This document shows, piece by piece, positions 53,342 to 63,384 of a DNA stretch of 64,000 nucleotides. The stretch is taken from positions 10,415-74,414 of the forward strand of contig CAZFJL010000019.1 of NCBI GenBank assembly GCA_964518905.1, read 5' to 3'. The translations under genes were made by a program, and so were the position numbers. Source of the stretch: RDYZ01 sp964518905. GTDB taxonomy: Bacteria; Cyanobacteriota; Cyanobacteriia; Cyanobacteriales; Geitlerinemataceae. Position 1 is the stretch's first letter. Every line of letters begins with the position of its first letter. The notes below the pieces were generated by a model. It was not told the origin of the DNA. It saw nothing but the letters and a program-made list of their open reading frames with translations, and did no database searches.

Positions 53342-54871
53342 ATGATCTCACTGTTAGAAAACCCCCTTCGCGCTGGCCTTCAGCAAGATCGCGTTCCCGA
53401 CCCGCAGATTCTTGTCATCTTCGGCGCGTCCGGTGACCTCACTCAGCGCAAGCTCGTCCCGGCGATCTACCAAATGCATCTCGAACGGCGATTGCCGCCA
53501 GAAATCACAGTGGTGGGCGTCGCGCGGCGGGAATGGAGTCACGACTTTTTCCGCGAACACATGCGCGAAGGGGTCGAAGAATTTGGCGGTGGCTTGCAAT
53601 CCGAGGAGGTTTGGAATAACTTCGCCCAGGGTTTGTTTTACTGTCCCGGCAATATTGACCAGCCGGAAAGTTACCAACAGCTAAAGACATTTTTAGCTGA
53701 GATCGATGAGCAGCGCGGTACGCGTGGCAATCGTGTGTTTTATCTGTCGGTAGCGCCGCGCTTTTTTGGCGAGGCGACGCAGCAGCTTGGCAAGGCGGGG
53801 ATGATTGAAGATCCGTCGAAGCAGCGGTTGGCGATCGAGAAACCCTTTGGTCGCGATCTCTCATCCGCCCAGGATCTAAACCGCGTCGTCCAGGAGGTCT
53901 GTGATGAGCGTCAGGTCTATCGCATCGACCACTATCTCGGCAAAGAAACGGTGCAAAACCTGCTCGTGTTTCGTTTTGCCAATGCGATTTTCGAGCCGCT
54001 GTGGAATCGGCAATACGTCGATCACGTACAAATCACAGTGGCGGAGCAAGTCGGCCTAGAGGGTCGCGCCGGGTATTACGAGACGGCGGGCGCACTGCGC
54101 GACATGGTGCAAAATCACCTGATGCAGTTGTTCTGCCTGACAGCGATGGAAGCGCCGAACTCGCTGGATGCGGATAGTATTCGTGGCGAGAAGGTCAAGG
54201 TTTTGCAAGCGACACGTTTGGCGGATGCGGAAAATATCGATCGCTCGGCTGTGCGCGGCCAGTACACAAACGGCTGGATGAGCGGCAAGGCGGTTCCGGG
54301 TTATCGCGACGAGGAGGGAGCCGATCCGGGTTCGACGACGCCGACTTATGCGGCGATCAAGCTCAGTATTGATAACTGGCGCTGGAAGGGCGTGCCGTTT
54401 TACCTGCGGACGGGTAAGCGGATGCCGAAGAAGGTGTCGGAGATTGCGATTCAGTTTAAGGATGTGCCGTTTTTGATGTTCCAGTCGGCGGCGAAGCAGG
54501 CGAATCCGAATGTGTTGTCGATGCGGATTCAGCCGGATGAGGGCATCGGGATGCGGTTTGAGGTGAAGACGCCGGGGTCGTCGCTACGGACGCGATCAGT
54601 GGAGATGGATTTCCGTTACGATGCGGCGTTCGGCAAGGCGAGTACGGATGCGTACAGCCGTTTGTTGATCGATTGCATGTTGGGGGATCAGACGTTGTTC
54701 ACGCGGGGCGATGAGGTGGAGGCGTCGTGGCGAATTCTGACGCCGTTGTTGCAGGTGTGGGATGCGCCTGCGGCTCCGGAGTCGATTCCGTTGTATGAGG
54801 CGGGTACGTGGGAGCCGGTGGAGGCGGAGTTATTGATGAATCGCGACGGTCGCCGCTGGCGTCGGTTGTAG
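53342..54871 (+). CDS. zwf: glucose-6-phosphate 1-dehydrogenase
   Basis: First step of the oxidative pentose phosphate pathway, making NADPH in the dark. 509 aa. NADP-binding GASGDL at 28-33, active-site RIDHYLGK at 194-201 (His197, Lys201), substrate-binding AGYYETAGALRDMVQNHLMQ, and C-terminal RWKGVPFYLRTGKRM. In cyanobacteria the enzyme needs OpcA and is thioredoxin-controlled. Here opcA is not next door but 4.3 kb downstream beyond an accessory island, whose first element (a palindromic repeat) begins 4 bp after the zwf stop. Confidence 0.97.
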   Translation: MISLLENPLRAGLQQDRVPDPQILVIFGASGDLTQRKLVPAIYQMHLERRLPPEITVVGVARREWSHDFFREHMREGVEEFGGGLQSEEVWNNFAQGLFYCPGNIDQPESYQQLKTFLAEIDEQRGTRGNRVFYLSVAPRFFGEATQQLGKAGMIEDPSKQRLAIEKPFGRDLSSAQDLNRVVQEVCDERQVYRIDHYLGKETVQNLLVFRFANAIFEPLWNRQYVDHVQITVAEQVGLEGRAGYYETAGALRDMVQNHLMQLFCLTAMEAPNSLDADSIRGEKVKVLQATRLADAENIDRSAVRGQYTNGWMSGKAVPGYRDEEGADPGSTTPTYAAIKLSIDNWRWKGVPFYLRTGKRMPKKVSEIAIQFKDVPFLMFQSAAKQANPNVLSMRIQPDEGIGMRFEVKTPGSSLRTRSVEMDFRYDAAFGKASTDAYSRLLIDCMLGDQTLFTRGDEVEASWRILTPLLQVWDAPAAPESIPLYEAGTWEPVEAELLMNRDGRRWRRL

Positions 54872-54874
54872 GTC

Positions 54875-54945
54875 TGTAGGGTGGGCAATGCCCACCTCCG
54901 CCCGCTTGGTTCGTCGTAATAATGGTGGGCAATGCCCACCCTACA
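54875..54945. repeat. palindromic repeat element (GGTGGGCAATGCCCACC family), full copy
   Basis: The arms 54875-54896 and 54924-54945 are exact 22-bp inverted repeats (TGTAGGGTGGGCAATGCCCACC), with a 27-bp spacer; each arm is itself nearly palindromic. It starts 4 bp after the zwf stop and marks the island's left boundary. A second, half-decayed copy lies at 56203-56267. Confidence 0.9.
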
Positions 54946-54992
54946 AATCAACATTCTCTTACAAAAAATATTCACATTGGTCACATTAAAAA

Positions 54993-56195
54993 ATGGCTCC
55001 TATCTCTTTAACCTTTGACCTTCCCGCAAAGATTGCGGAAGGTCTAGTGAATGGTGAATACATCCGTAACGGTGGTGTTATTCAAGATACGGCAGGGCGA
55101 GTCGTGACATGGCTGAAAGATAATCCAGAGACTGTTTCTAACACGGTACAGTCTGCTTCAAGTCTTGATCCTAGCGGTGCTTTACGGCTTGCTGTTCAAG
55201 CTGCTGATACAGTGGCAACGCAACAACGCTTGGGAGCAATTAGTGCTCAAGTTAGTCAGTTACAAAACCTAGTAGTATTCTCATCAGCGGCAAGTTTACT
55301 AACACTTGGTGTTACAGCGATTGGGTTTACCGTAATCTATAAAAAAATACAGAGTTTAGAAAAAAGACTTAAGGCTGTTCAGGTAAAACTTGAAAGGATT
55401 GATGAGAAAATCGATATTGCTTTTTACTCGAATTTTCGAGCAGCACTAGATTTAGCTCAGAATGCTTTCACGATGCGAGATAAAGCAAACAGACGAAGTA
55501 GCGCCCTCCAAGCTATTGACCGATTTCTAGAAGCTGAACATATCTATTTAGATCTAACGGATAAAGAATTGGAACGCAGGAGTCAAATTGGTGACGAATA
55601 CTTGCTGACTCTCTGTCTTGCCTTTATTGCTGAAACACGCTGTTACCTAGAGCTGGGTGAGTATGAGACCGCAATTTCTCGATTTGAGGAGGGTAAGGCA
55701 AAAATAAATCAGCTAATTGCCAAGTATCTTGAGATGCTGCTGACACCAAACCCGATTATTTACCTTCATCCTAAACTAAAGGACAAAATTGACTTAGCTC
55801 GACTGACTCGCATATACCAGTGGCGAGATCCCGGCATGACAGAAAGCGCCGTTTTTGATCAGTTCCGCAAGAGCCTCGGGCAAAAATGGACGTCAAACTT
55901 CTGGTCAGATAATGTTCCGAAGTCAATTATCGGAAATGATGAAATTGACAATTTTTTCGGGATCACGACAGACAAAGGGCTTTCAACAATTTTCTCCCGG
56001 TTGCCTCAGGCTGTAGAGGCAATGGAAATGATGATCGAAACGGCTCGGCGTTTTGAGTCCTATGAGTATGAGGTGAAGTTTCTGGCTAAAAACAATATCT
56101 CATTTTCCAAGTGGTCTGGAATCTCACCCAAAGTCGAGAACAAAGATAATTCTCCTCTATTTTTTATCACTCATGCTGAACCAATGGCTGTTTAA
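54993..56195 (+). CDS. membrane-anchored coiled-coil protein of unknown function (400 aa)
   Basis: First gene of the island. A membrane helix at about 93-113 (VVFSSAASLLTLGVTAIGF) is followed by a coiled coil (114-145) and a helical TPR-like C-terminal region of about 200 residues (YLLTLCLAFIAETRCYLELG). Composition is AT-richer and poorer in CGATCG than the flanking core genes, a sign of transfer. The last 69 bp region (56138-56206) is duplicated at 57503-57571, so the last 18 residues (NKDNSPLFFITHAEPMAV) are shared with an unrelated ORF. No family recognised. Confidence 0.7.
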   Translation: MAPISLTFDLPAKIAEGLVNGEYIRNGGVIQDTAGRVVTWLKDNPETVSNTVQSASSLDPSGALRLAVQAADTVATQQRLGAISAQVSQLQNLVVFSSAASLLTLGVTAIGFTVIYKKIQSLEKRLKAVQVKLERIDEKIDIAFYSNFRAALDLAQNAFTMRDKANRRSSALQAIDRFLEAEHIYLDLTDKELERRSQIGDEYLLTLCLAFIAETRCYLELGEYETAISRFEEGKAKINQLIAKYLEMLLTPNPIIYLHPKLKDKIDLARLTRIYQWRDPGMTESAVFDQFRKSLGQKWTSNFWSDNVPKSIIGNDEIDNFFGITTDKGLSTIFSRLPQAVEAMEMMIETARRFESYEYEVKFLAKNNISFSKWSGISPKVENKDNSPLFFITHAEPMAV

Positions 56196-56206
56196 TAAAT
56201 TCGGTA
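56138..56206. repeat. 69-bp exact direct repeat, copy 1
   Basis: Identical to 57503-57571. It spans the last 18 codons and stop of the 400-aa gene plus 11 bp beyond. The two copies are 1365 bp apart in the same orientation. Confidence 0.95.
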
Positions 56207-56245
56207 GGGTGTGTTATTGCTACTCGCTTGGTTAATCGTGATAAT

Positions 56246-56267
56246 GGTGGGCAATGCCCACCCTACA
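56246..56267. repeat. right half of a second GGTGGGCAATGCCCACC-family element
   Basis: GGTGGGCAATGCCCACCCTACA matches the right arm at 54924-54945 exactly. The spacer before it (CGCTTGGTTAATCGTGATAAT) is also similar, and the left arm is decayed (GTAGGGTGTGTTATTG at about 56204). Confidence 0.8.
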
Positions 56268-56286
56268 AATTAACCTTCCCTAGTCA

Positions 56287-56592
56287 TTATGATTCTGTCC
56301 AAAGATATCCTTTTTCTCCAGTTCCATCTCCGCACCAATCTCGTGACTCATGGGTCTCTTTAACGTAAAAAGTGAATCGCCCATTGCCGTGAGGCCCCAA
56401 AACATAGTCCTTGATATTTCCTTGCTTGTAAGAAGGAGCCGTCTTTGTCTCATGAAGTGCTATATACTCAGCGGTTTTGGCATGTTCTTCAGAGACCTTC
56501 CAATGTCCGCTTTTAAACCAGCCGTCTCCGAGTTCTTCGATATTCGCTGAGTTCCGACAAACAAAGTGCATTCCAATAACTTTTTTCGACAT
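56287..56592 (-). CDS. hypothetical protein (101 aa)
   Basis: Antisense to its island neighbours. ATG 56592 with AAGGA about 7 bases upstream is preferred to the longer frame. It is polar and aromatic with several Gly/Asp/His (LGPHGNGRFTFYVKETHESR, DWCGDGTG), probably a small soluble beta protein. Unknown function. It lies between two families of palindromic repeats. Confidence 0.6.
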   Translation of the reverse strand: MSKKVIGMHFVCRNSANIEELGDGWFKSGHWKVSEEHAKTAEYIALHETKTAPSYKQGNIKDYVLGPHGNGRFTFYVKETHESRDWCGDGTGEKGYLWTES

Positions 56593-56662
56593 ACTAAAAA
56601 TCCTTCTGGATAATAGAAACAATACTTCTATCTTATCTCAGATACTATCAGCACAATGATTC

Positions 56663-56779
56663 TCGTTCCCACGCTCTGCGTGGTAGACACATACCCAGAC
56701 GCTCCGCGTCACGATCGCCCTTCCACACCACACGACGCAAAGCGTCTACACGGCATTCCCACGCAGAGCGTGGGAACGA
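56663..56779. repeat. 117-bp palindromic element with perfect 21-bp inverted ends
   Basis: TCGTTCCCACGCTCTGCGTGG (56663-56683) and its exact reverse complement (56759-56779) bound an interior with further small palindromes (GACGCTCCGCGTC, GACGCAAAGCGTC). It has the form of a widespread non-autonomous cyanobacterial repeat. A truncated copy with only the left end lies at 57578-57612. Confidence 0.88.
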
Positions 56780-56823
56780 TAGCCCGAACTCTCCTGACCA
56801 TCCTGTAAGACAATTTACAAACA

Positions 56824-57309
56824 ATGAAATCAATTAATCCCGACATTATAATTACCAATACCGAAGGTGAATACCTCGTTATTCTTCAAATAAAGATAAC
56901 TCAAGGACTCACAAATAGCCCCACAAATCAACCACACATCTTTGATGCCTTAAAAGCAACGATGGTCGCCTTGAACTGCCCGATCGGAGTGCTAATAATT
57001 AATCAAGACATCACAATACTACGAGACTCTTTTGAACAATCGAACGGAGACTCAATCAGCATCGCAAATCAAGCCACTATTAAAAGTCTGAACGTACCAG
57101 AAAAAGATAGCTACACGACTAATTATTCATTAGGAGCCGAATTTGAAGACCAAGTTCAGAAATGGTTTGTACAACTTCAATCTGAATCCTGTCCCTATGA
57201 ACAACAAGAAGAAGCGAGCAAGATCTTCGATCCACTCACATTAAGTTTAATCCGTGGAGGAGAGATCAGAGCCGGTCATCCCCGCCTACTTGATGAGGTT
57301 CACGCATGA
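56824..57309 (+). CDS. small protein with a nuclease-like fold, coupled to a PIN fragment
   Basis: 161 aa. The N-terminal part (PDIIITNTEGEYLVILQIK) has the shape of the PD-(D/E)XK nuclease core: Asp, a beta hairpin and a Q-x-K element, which is common in restriction-like proteins. The C-terminal half is helical. The stop overlaps the next gene's ATG (ATGA at 57306-57309), typical of toxin-antitoxin or paired accessory genes. AT-rich relative to core genes. Nuclease activity is only suggested by the motif. Confidence 0.55.
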   Translation: MKSINPDIIITNTEGEYLVILQIKITQGLTNSPTNQPHIFDALKATMVALNCPIGVLIINQDITILRDSFEQSNGDSISIANQATIKSLNVPEKDSYTTNYSLGAEFEDQVQKWFVQLQSESCPYEQQEEASKIFDPLTLSLIRGGEIRAGHPRLLDEVHA

Positions 57310-57560
57310 CTGCAAAAGTAGTTTTCGTCGAAACTAATTGGGTTGTCGATGTTCTCGCACCAGCTCACTTACAGAGTCCGCAAGCGCTTGAATTGTTGGC
57401 GCGTGCTAATTCCGGAGAACTTCGTATTTTTATTCCACATATCTCACTGATAGAAGCACAAGAAACAATTCCAAGGCGATTCGCATCGCGATCGCGATCC
57501 AGGAACAAAGATAATTCTCCTCTATTTTTTATCACTCATGCTGAACCAATGGCTGTTTAA
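57306..57560 (+). pseudogene. truncated PIN-domain protein with acquired C-terminus
   Basis: The first 60 residues look like the start of a PIN ribonuclease domain: VFVETNWVVDVLAPAH (Asp on strand 1) and ELRIFIPHISLIEAQETI (Glu region). A full PIN domain has about 130 residues. After RFASRSRSR the frame continues into the 69-bp duplicated segment and takes the same C-terminal residues as the 400-aa protein. A HIP1 octamer (57488-57495) lies just before the junction at 57503. The later catalytic acids are missing, so the protein is probably inactive. Confidence 0.7.
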
Positions 57561-57571
57561 TAAATTCGGTA
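57503..57571. repeat. 69-bp exact direct repeat, copy 2
   Basis: Identical to 56138-56206 and fused in frame to the broken PIN ORF. It is followed after 6 bp by the truncated palindromic element at 57578. Confidence 0.95.
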
Positions 57572-57577
57572 TTATCC

Positions 57578-57612
57578 TCGTTCCCACGCTCTGCGTGGTA
57601 GACGCATACCTA
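57578..57612. repeat. truncated copy of the 21-bp inverted-end element
   Basis: TCGTTCCCACGCTCTGCGTGG followed by TAGACGCATACC matches the left 35 bp of the element at 56663 with one or two differences. The right end is missing. Confidence 0.8.
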
Positions 57613-57737
57613 GTCGATTCCCATTGATCGTGGTGTGTTACGGCGATTGATCGTGAAATGTTTTAATCTTTCCTTTCTATGGTCGCTTAATGCAGCGCAC
57701 ACAGGAAGAATGCATCAAAATCCCGAGAGGCAAAATA

Positions 57738-58442
57738 ATGGAAAATGTACGAACTCTGCTTAAAAAAGCTTCAGAAGAAGAGAGACAAGCACTCGCCAAA
57801 ATCTTGAAAGCAAAACACAATCCAGTTGCAGAAATTTTTGATGGTGATTCCGATCAGATTGACAACATAATACGTGAGTTGAGATGGAATGCTCAGCATA
57901 AATCTGATTTTATATTTGAGTGGATTCTTTCAGACAATAAAGTTTCTTATAAAGAAGTTGTACAAAAAAATCTAAAGTACTTAAAAGTAGAATTTCTCCC
58001 CTTTGAGTCAGTAAGAGAGCTGGAAATAAAACTTGCTCAGCACGTTTTTAAGACGGTTTGGGATAAGATGACAGACCAGCAGAAAGAAGAGATGGAAGAG
58101 CAACTCCAGAGAGAGGCTACGAAGTTTGATAAGGCAGGAGCACTAAAAGCAAGTGGTGGTCTAGCAACGGCAATGATTGCAGGTAACGTATCAGGCTTTG
58201 GCATTTACTTACTCGCATCTACAAGTTTAGGAGCAATTACAGGTCTTCTGGGAGTTACATTACCGTTTGCTGTATATATGGGAATGTCGAGTGCTATTTC
58301 TGTGATACTGGGCCCTGTTGGATGGGCTGGACTTGGTCTATTCACTATTTGGAAAGTTGCAGATCCAAATTATCAAAGATTAACGCAAGCCATTCTATAT
58401 ATATGTGCTTTACGAGAAAAAGTAGAGGGGGGATATGAATAG
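57738..58442 (+). CDS. YaaW-like membrane protein (UPF0174/DUF3944 type)
   Basis: 234 aa from ATG 57738 with AGAGG upstream. The helical N-terminal half carries the family pattern ELEIKLAQHVFKTVWDKMTD and a charged stretch. Two or three Gly/Ala-rich membrane segments follow (LATAMIAGNVSGFGIYLLA, GVTLPFAVYMGMSSAISVI, ILGPVGWAGLGLFTIW), then a short tail with ILYICALREKVEG. Similar proteins are common in accessory and defence-rich regions; their activity is not established. AT-rich. Confidence 0.7.
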   Translation: MENVRTLLKKASEEERQALAKILKAKHNPVAEIFDGDSDQIDNIIRELRWNAQHKSDFIFEWILSDNKVSYKEVVQKNLKYLKVEFLPFESVRELEIKLAQHVFKTVWDKMTDQQKEEMEEQLQREATKFDKAGALKASGGLATAMIAGNVSGFGIYLLASTSLGAITGLLGVTLPFAVYMGMSSAISVILGPVGWAGLGLFTIWKVADPNYQRLTQAILYICALREKVEGGYE

Positions 58443-58497
58443 TCTCTCGTTATTATACATAGTATGGGAGTAAGATTAATTCTCCCAAAATGTAGCC

Positions 58498-59124
58498 ATG
58501 ACAACCCAAACCCTGGCCGCCAATCAAGTTGAACTCAGCGACTTAATTGATCGCTTCAATCTCGCCCGCATCGACGATCCCGCCTTCTTTCCCGAATGGC
58601 AAACCAACCTACCACCCATTACCGATCTTGATCGCCAACTACTCGATCGCGTCCGCGCCGGATATCTCAACCTCCAGAACTATCCACCCATGCGCGAAGA
58701 CGCCGTACGCATGGCGATCATTGACCCCATACTTTTCATCGCCGAACTCTATTTACCCCCCTTTCACTTCCGTTCAGAAGTTCCCGTTACCCTCAATATT
58801 CCTGACGATGAGCAATTCATTACAGGACGAATCGACACCCTGATTTTTCGTGAACAACTATGGATTATGGTCATCGAAGCCAAACGAGCCAGCCTCTCGA
58901 TCGAAGCCGGACTAGCACAACTCTTAACCTATCTATTGGCCGCACCGAATCCAGTGAACTACGGTCTCATTACCTCCGGCGGTGAATTTGCATTTGTCAA
59001 ACTAGAACAAGGTCGCCCGCCAAGATACGCAATATCCGACATCTTTTTGACGCGAAATTCTCGCCAGAATGAACTATATGAAGTCCTACAAATCCTCAAA
59101 AAATTGACAGCACTATCCGGCTAG
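58498..59124 (+). CDS. restriction-endonuclease-like protein (HsdR N-terminal type)
   Basis: 208 aa. The middle carries a PD-(D/E)XK type core: GRIDTLIF (Asp) and MVIEAKRASLSIEAGLAQL (Glu-x-Lys), as in type I restriction HsdR N-terminal domains and the many stand-alone cyanobacterial homologues. No helicase domain or HsdM/HsdS genes are present, so it is not a working type I system. Composition is closer to the core genome than its island neighbours. It is 53 bp upstream of opcA and may be co-transcribed with it. Confidence 0.75.
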   Translation: MTTQTLAANQVELSDLIDRFNLARIDDPAFFPEWQTNLPPITDLDRQLLDRVRAGYLNLQNYPPMREDAVRMAIIDPILFIAELYLPPFHFRSEVPVTLNIPDDEQFITGRIDTLIFREQLWIMVIEAKRASLSIEAGLAQLLTYLLAAPNPVNYGLITSGGEFAFVKLEQGRPPRYAISDIFLTRNSRQNELYEVLQILKKLTALSG

Positions 59125-59177
59125 TGTTGCTTGACCCTTCCCAAATTTCCGCACTTAAACCTTTCACAAAAGAACCC

Positions 59178-60503
59178 ATGAGCACTCCCCTCGTCGCCCT
59201 CCAAAAACCCAAAGACATCTCCCTCGAAACCCTCGAAACCGAACTACATAAAATCTGGTTAAGCCAGTCAACCGGCCAAGGCGCACCGATCGCCACCCGT
59301 GCCACCACCTTCACGATGGTGGTCTACGAACCCGAAGAATTTCAGCAACTCCTCGGCGCACTCGGATTTTACGACGGCCCGATCGACGGCATCCACGGCC
59401 CCAAAACCCGCAACGCGATCGAATCCGCCCAAAAAACCTACAAACTCGATCACACCGGGCGAGTGGATAACGCCACCCTCGATCGCCTCCGCGAAGAATT
59501 CGCCAAACAACCCAGCGATCGCCAAGCCGTCGAAAACCTAAACGCACGCGGCTACAGCCTCAGCGACGCGATCGCCGATCGCAACCCCTCGCGCATCATC
59601 ACCCTCTGCCCCACCTTCGGCGAAGATACCGGCGTCACCGCCCAAGTGTCCGCCTACTGCCCCGTCCAGAAAAAAAGCGATCGCCTCGTCTGCTGCGAAT
59701 ACATCACCCTGCGCGGAACCAAAGCCGCCCTCGATCGCGTCGGCGAGCTGGTTCAATCCTTACTGCTGCCCAACCTTCCCACCTTTATCTGGTGGAAAGC
59801 CACCCCCAACCCCGAACAAGCCCTCTTCCGCACCCTGAGCCAAAGCGCCAGTTGCGTCATCGTTGATTCCGGCTACTTCAGCGACCCCGATCGCGAACTG
59901 CTGAAAATGCAAGAATCGATCGAAAACGAAATCTACATCGCCGACCTCAACTGGCATCGCCTCGCCGCATGGCAAGAGCTGGCCGCCGCCGCCTACGATC
60001 CGCCGGAACGTCGCCTCTCCCTCGGCGAACTCGATCACATCACGATCGACTACGAAAAAGGCAACGACTCCCAAGCCATGATGTTCCTCGGCTGGTTCGC
60101 CAGCCGCCTCGGTTGGAAACCCCAGTCCTACAGCTTCGATGGTGGCGACTACGACATCAAGCACATCAAACTGATTGGCCCCAACGGCAAAGAAATCAAC
60201 GCCGAACTGGCCGGAATTCCCGTCGCCGATATGGGCGAAATCCCCGGCGATTTGGTCGGTTTACGTCTCGACTCGCAAAACCCGAACGCCGACTGCTGCA
60301 CGATTCTATGTTCAGAGACAACGGGCTGTATGCGGATGGAATCCGGTGGCGGAGCGCAATCATGCCGCACCGAACAGGTGACGCCCCTCTCCGACCAAAA
60401 AGCAGAACTGTTGATGGCGCAACAGCTTCAGCGCTGGGGCCGCGATGTCCTCTATGAAGAAAGCCTTGCAGTAACGGCGGAAATCCTCAAGCTGGCGTCG
60501 TAG
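59178..60503 (+). CDS. opcA: glucose-6-phosphate dehydrogenase assembly protein OpcA
   Basis: Allosteric/assembly activator of Zwf in cyanobacteria. 441 aa from ATG 59178; the frame is open 18 codons further. A peptidoglycan-binding-like helical module lies at about 55-105 (LLGALGFYDGPIDGIHGPKT), as is typical of cyanobacterial OpcA. The OpcA core follows (SRIITLCPTFGEDTGVTAQVSAYC, LPNLPTFIWWKA, DLNWHRLAAWQELAAAA, FLGWFASRLGW). Cysteines near the C terminus (CCTILC, GCMRM) are candidate redox sites. It is separated from zwf by the 4.3-kb island. Confidence 0.93.
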   Translation: MSTPLVALQKPKDISLETLETELHKIWLSQSTGQGAPIATRATTFTMVVYEPEEFQQLLGALGFYDGPIDGIHGPKTRNAIESAQKTYKLDHTGRVDNATLDRLREEFAKQPSDRQAVENLNARGYSLSDAIADRNPSRIITLCPTFGEDTGVTAQVSAYCPVQKKSDRLVCCEYITLRGTKAALDRVGELVQSLLLPNLPTFIWWKATPNPEQALFRTLSQSASCVIVDSGYFSDPDRELLKMQESIENEIYIADLNWHRLAAWQELAAAAYDPPERRLSLGELDHITIDYEKGNDSQAMMFLGWFASRLGWKPQSYSFDGGDYDIKHIKLIGPNGKEINAELAGIPVADMGEIPGDLVGLRLDSQNPNADCCTILCSETTGCMRMESGGGAQSCRTEQVTPLSDQKAELLMAQQLQRWGRDVLYEESLAVTAEILKLAS

Positions 60504-60534
60504 TCTCGCAATTCTCGACTTCGCAATGGTGTTC

Positions 60535-60579
60535 AGACGTCTAGATGTCAGTATTTTTGCGATCTAGGCGTCTTTTTTT
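60535..60579 (+). terminator. rho-independent terminator of opcA
   Basis: AGACGTCTAGAT (60535-60546) pairs with ATCTAGGCGTCT (60562-60573), one G-T style mismatch, and runs into T7 (60573-60579). It lies 32 bp after the opcA stop. Confidence 0.85.
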
Positions 60580-61321
60580 GTGCCGTCCCATAGCATTAAA
60601 TCGTGACCCTAAATTCCTGGAAACACCGTGAGGTCAATCGGTTTGCCTCTAGCAATGTCAGCTCGGACGATCAAAGGAGTGTTGCGAAATGTCTCGAAAC
60701 GGTCATCTTTAGGACTGGGGTTCTCGGACAAATTTTCATTTTGGCCTTATGATAGTTGAACGTTACTGACACTGTATCTAAGCTTTGGCTCCTTGCAGAC
60801 GTTCGACCTAATGTCGAGCCCACCCAGCGAACTCTTCTTGTTTGCCGTTCTGCACCCGAGATTCCGACGCAAGCCGCACAGTGTACAGTGGGCGACGCCA
60901 CACCGCTGCCACTATGCGCGATCGGTACGGCAAGATGCCAGGACAAGAGCTCGACACGCAAAATTCGTGTCAGCCAGAGAGCAGCACACATGACTTGACC
61001 GCTAAAACAGCAACTCGAAACTTGCTTTGCTAACAACCTCTAAGTCGAGAGATCTACGGTCTCCCGATGCTAGCAGTGTGAAATTCAAGCGATTCGGGAA
61101 ACACCAAGTAGTGCAAAACACAGTTAATTAGCTCGCATCGAGTGAAGAATTCGATACGGACGGACTGTCACCGCTCCAGCGCAAACACTCATTGACCTTT
61201 CTTTAAGGTCTCCTTCGGTTTGACTTGCCTCTTGTAAGCTCAAACGAGTGAATTCTCTTCAGTTCGCCATCTGCGCCCTTGACACGTCCGGAAATTATCA
61301 CGAACCCTTCTTAATTAATTC
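60580..61321. promoter_or_regulatory. long upstream region of the RNA helicase gene
   Basis: 742 bp without a credible gene; a 121-codon minus-strand frame (60671-61036) has no ribosome site and an odd Cys/Ser-rich composition. GACCTT(61194-61199)...AAGGTC(61205-61210) is a short dyad about 115 bp before the ATG. Long structured leaders are common for cold-regulated DEAD-box helicase genes, so an extended 5' UTR is possible; this is inference. Confidence 0.4.
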
Positions 61322-63103
<1,782 letters not shown>

Positions 63104-63123
63104 TCATCGTGATGCAGCTCCTG

Positions 63124-63148
63124 ACGGATTGAGATGATCTCAATCCGT
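63124..63148 (+). terminator. first hairpin after the helicase gene
   Basis: ACGGATTGAG (63124-63133) and CTCAATCCGT (63139-63148) are a perfect 10-bp stem with a 5-base loop, 20 bp after the stop. A T5 tract comes 13 bases later. Confidence 0.6.
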
Positions 63149-63196
63149 GGGCCGCGAACTTTTTGCGATTATAGCTATGGAGAAAACATAGCGCTA

Positions 63197-63242
63197 AAAA
63201 TGTCCGCTGGGTTTGATTGCAAGATCAACCGGCGGGCATTTT
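63197..63242 (+). terminator. second hairpin after the helicase gene
   Basis: AAAATGTCCGCTGGGTTTGAT pairs with ATCAACCGGCGGGCATTTT (63224-63242) around a short loop, with one bulge and one or two mismatches; TTTTG ends the stem. A more typical intrinsic terminator than the first hairpin. Confidence 0.75.
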
Positions 63243-63384
63243 GTTTGGATTGAATATTTTTCCGACAATTGTGTGAGATACGTCGCGAAAGTCACTTAAA
63301 GTGATGGTGTAGCAACACTGATTGCGCTTGAGAATTCACTTCTAGCCCTTTGTTAGTCTGATCGTCCCTGACTCTCCCCAAATT

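Noticed and set aside
60671..61036. 121-codon minus-strand ORF in the helicase upstream region
   Set aside because: Odd Cys/Ser composition, no ribosome site and no domain; treated as non-coding.
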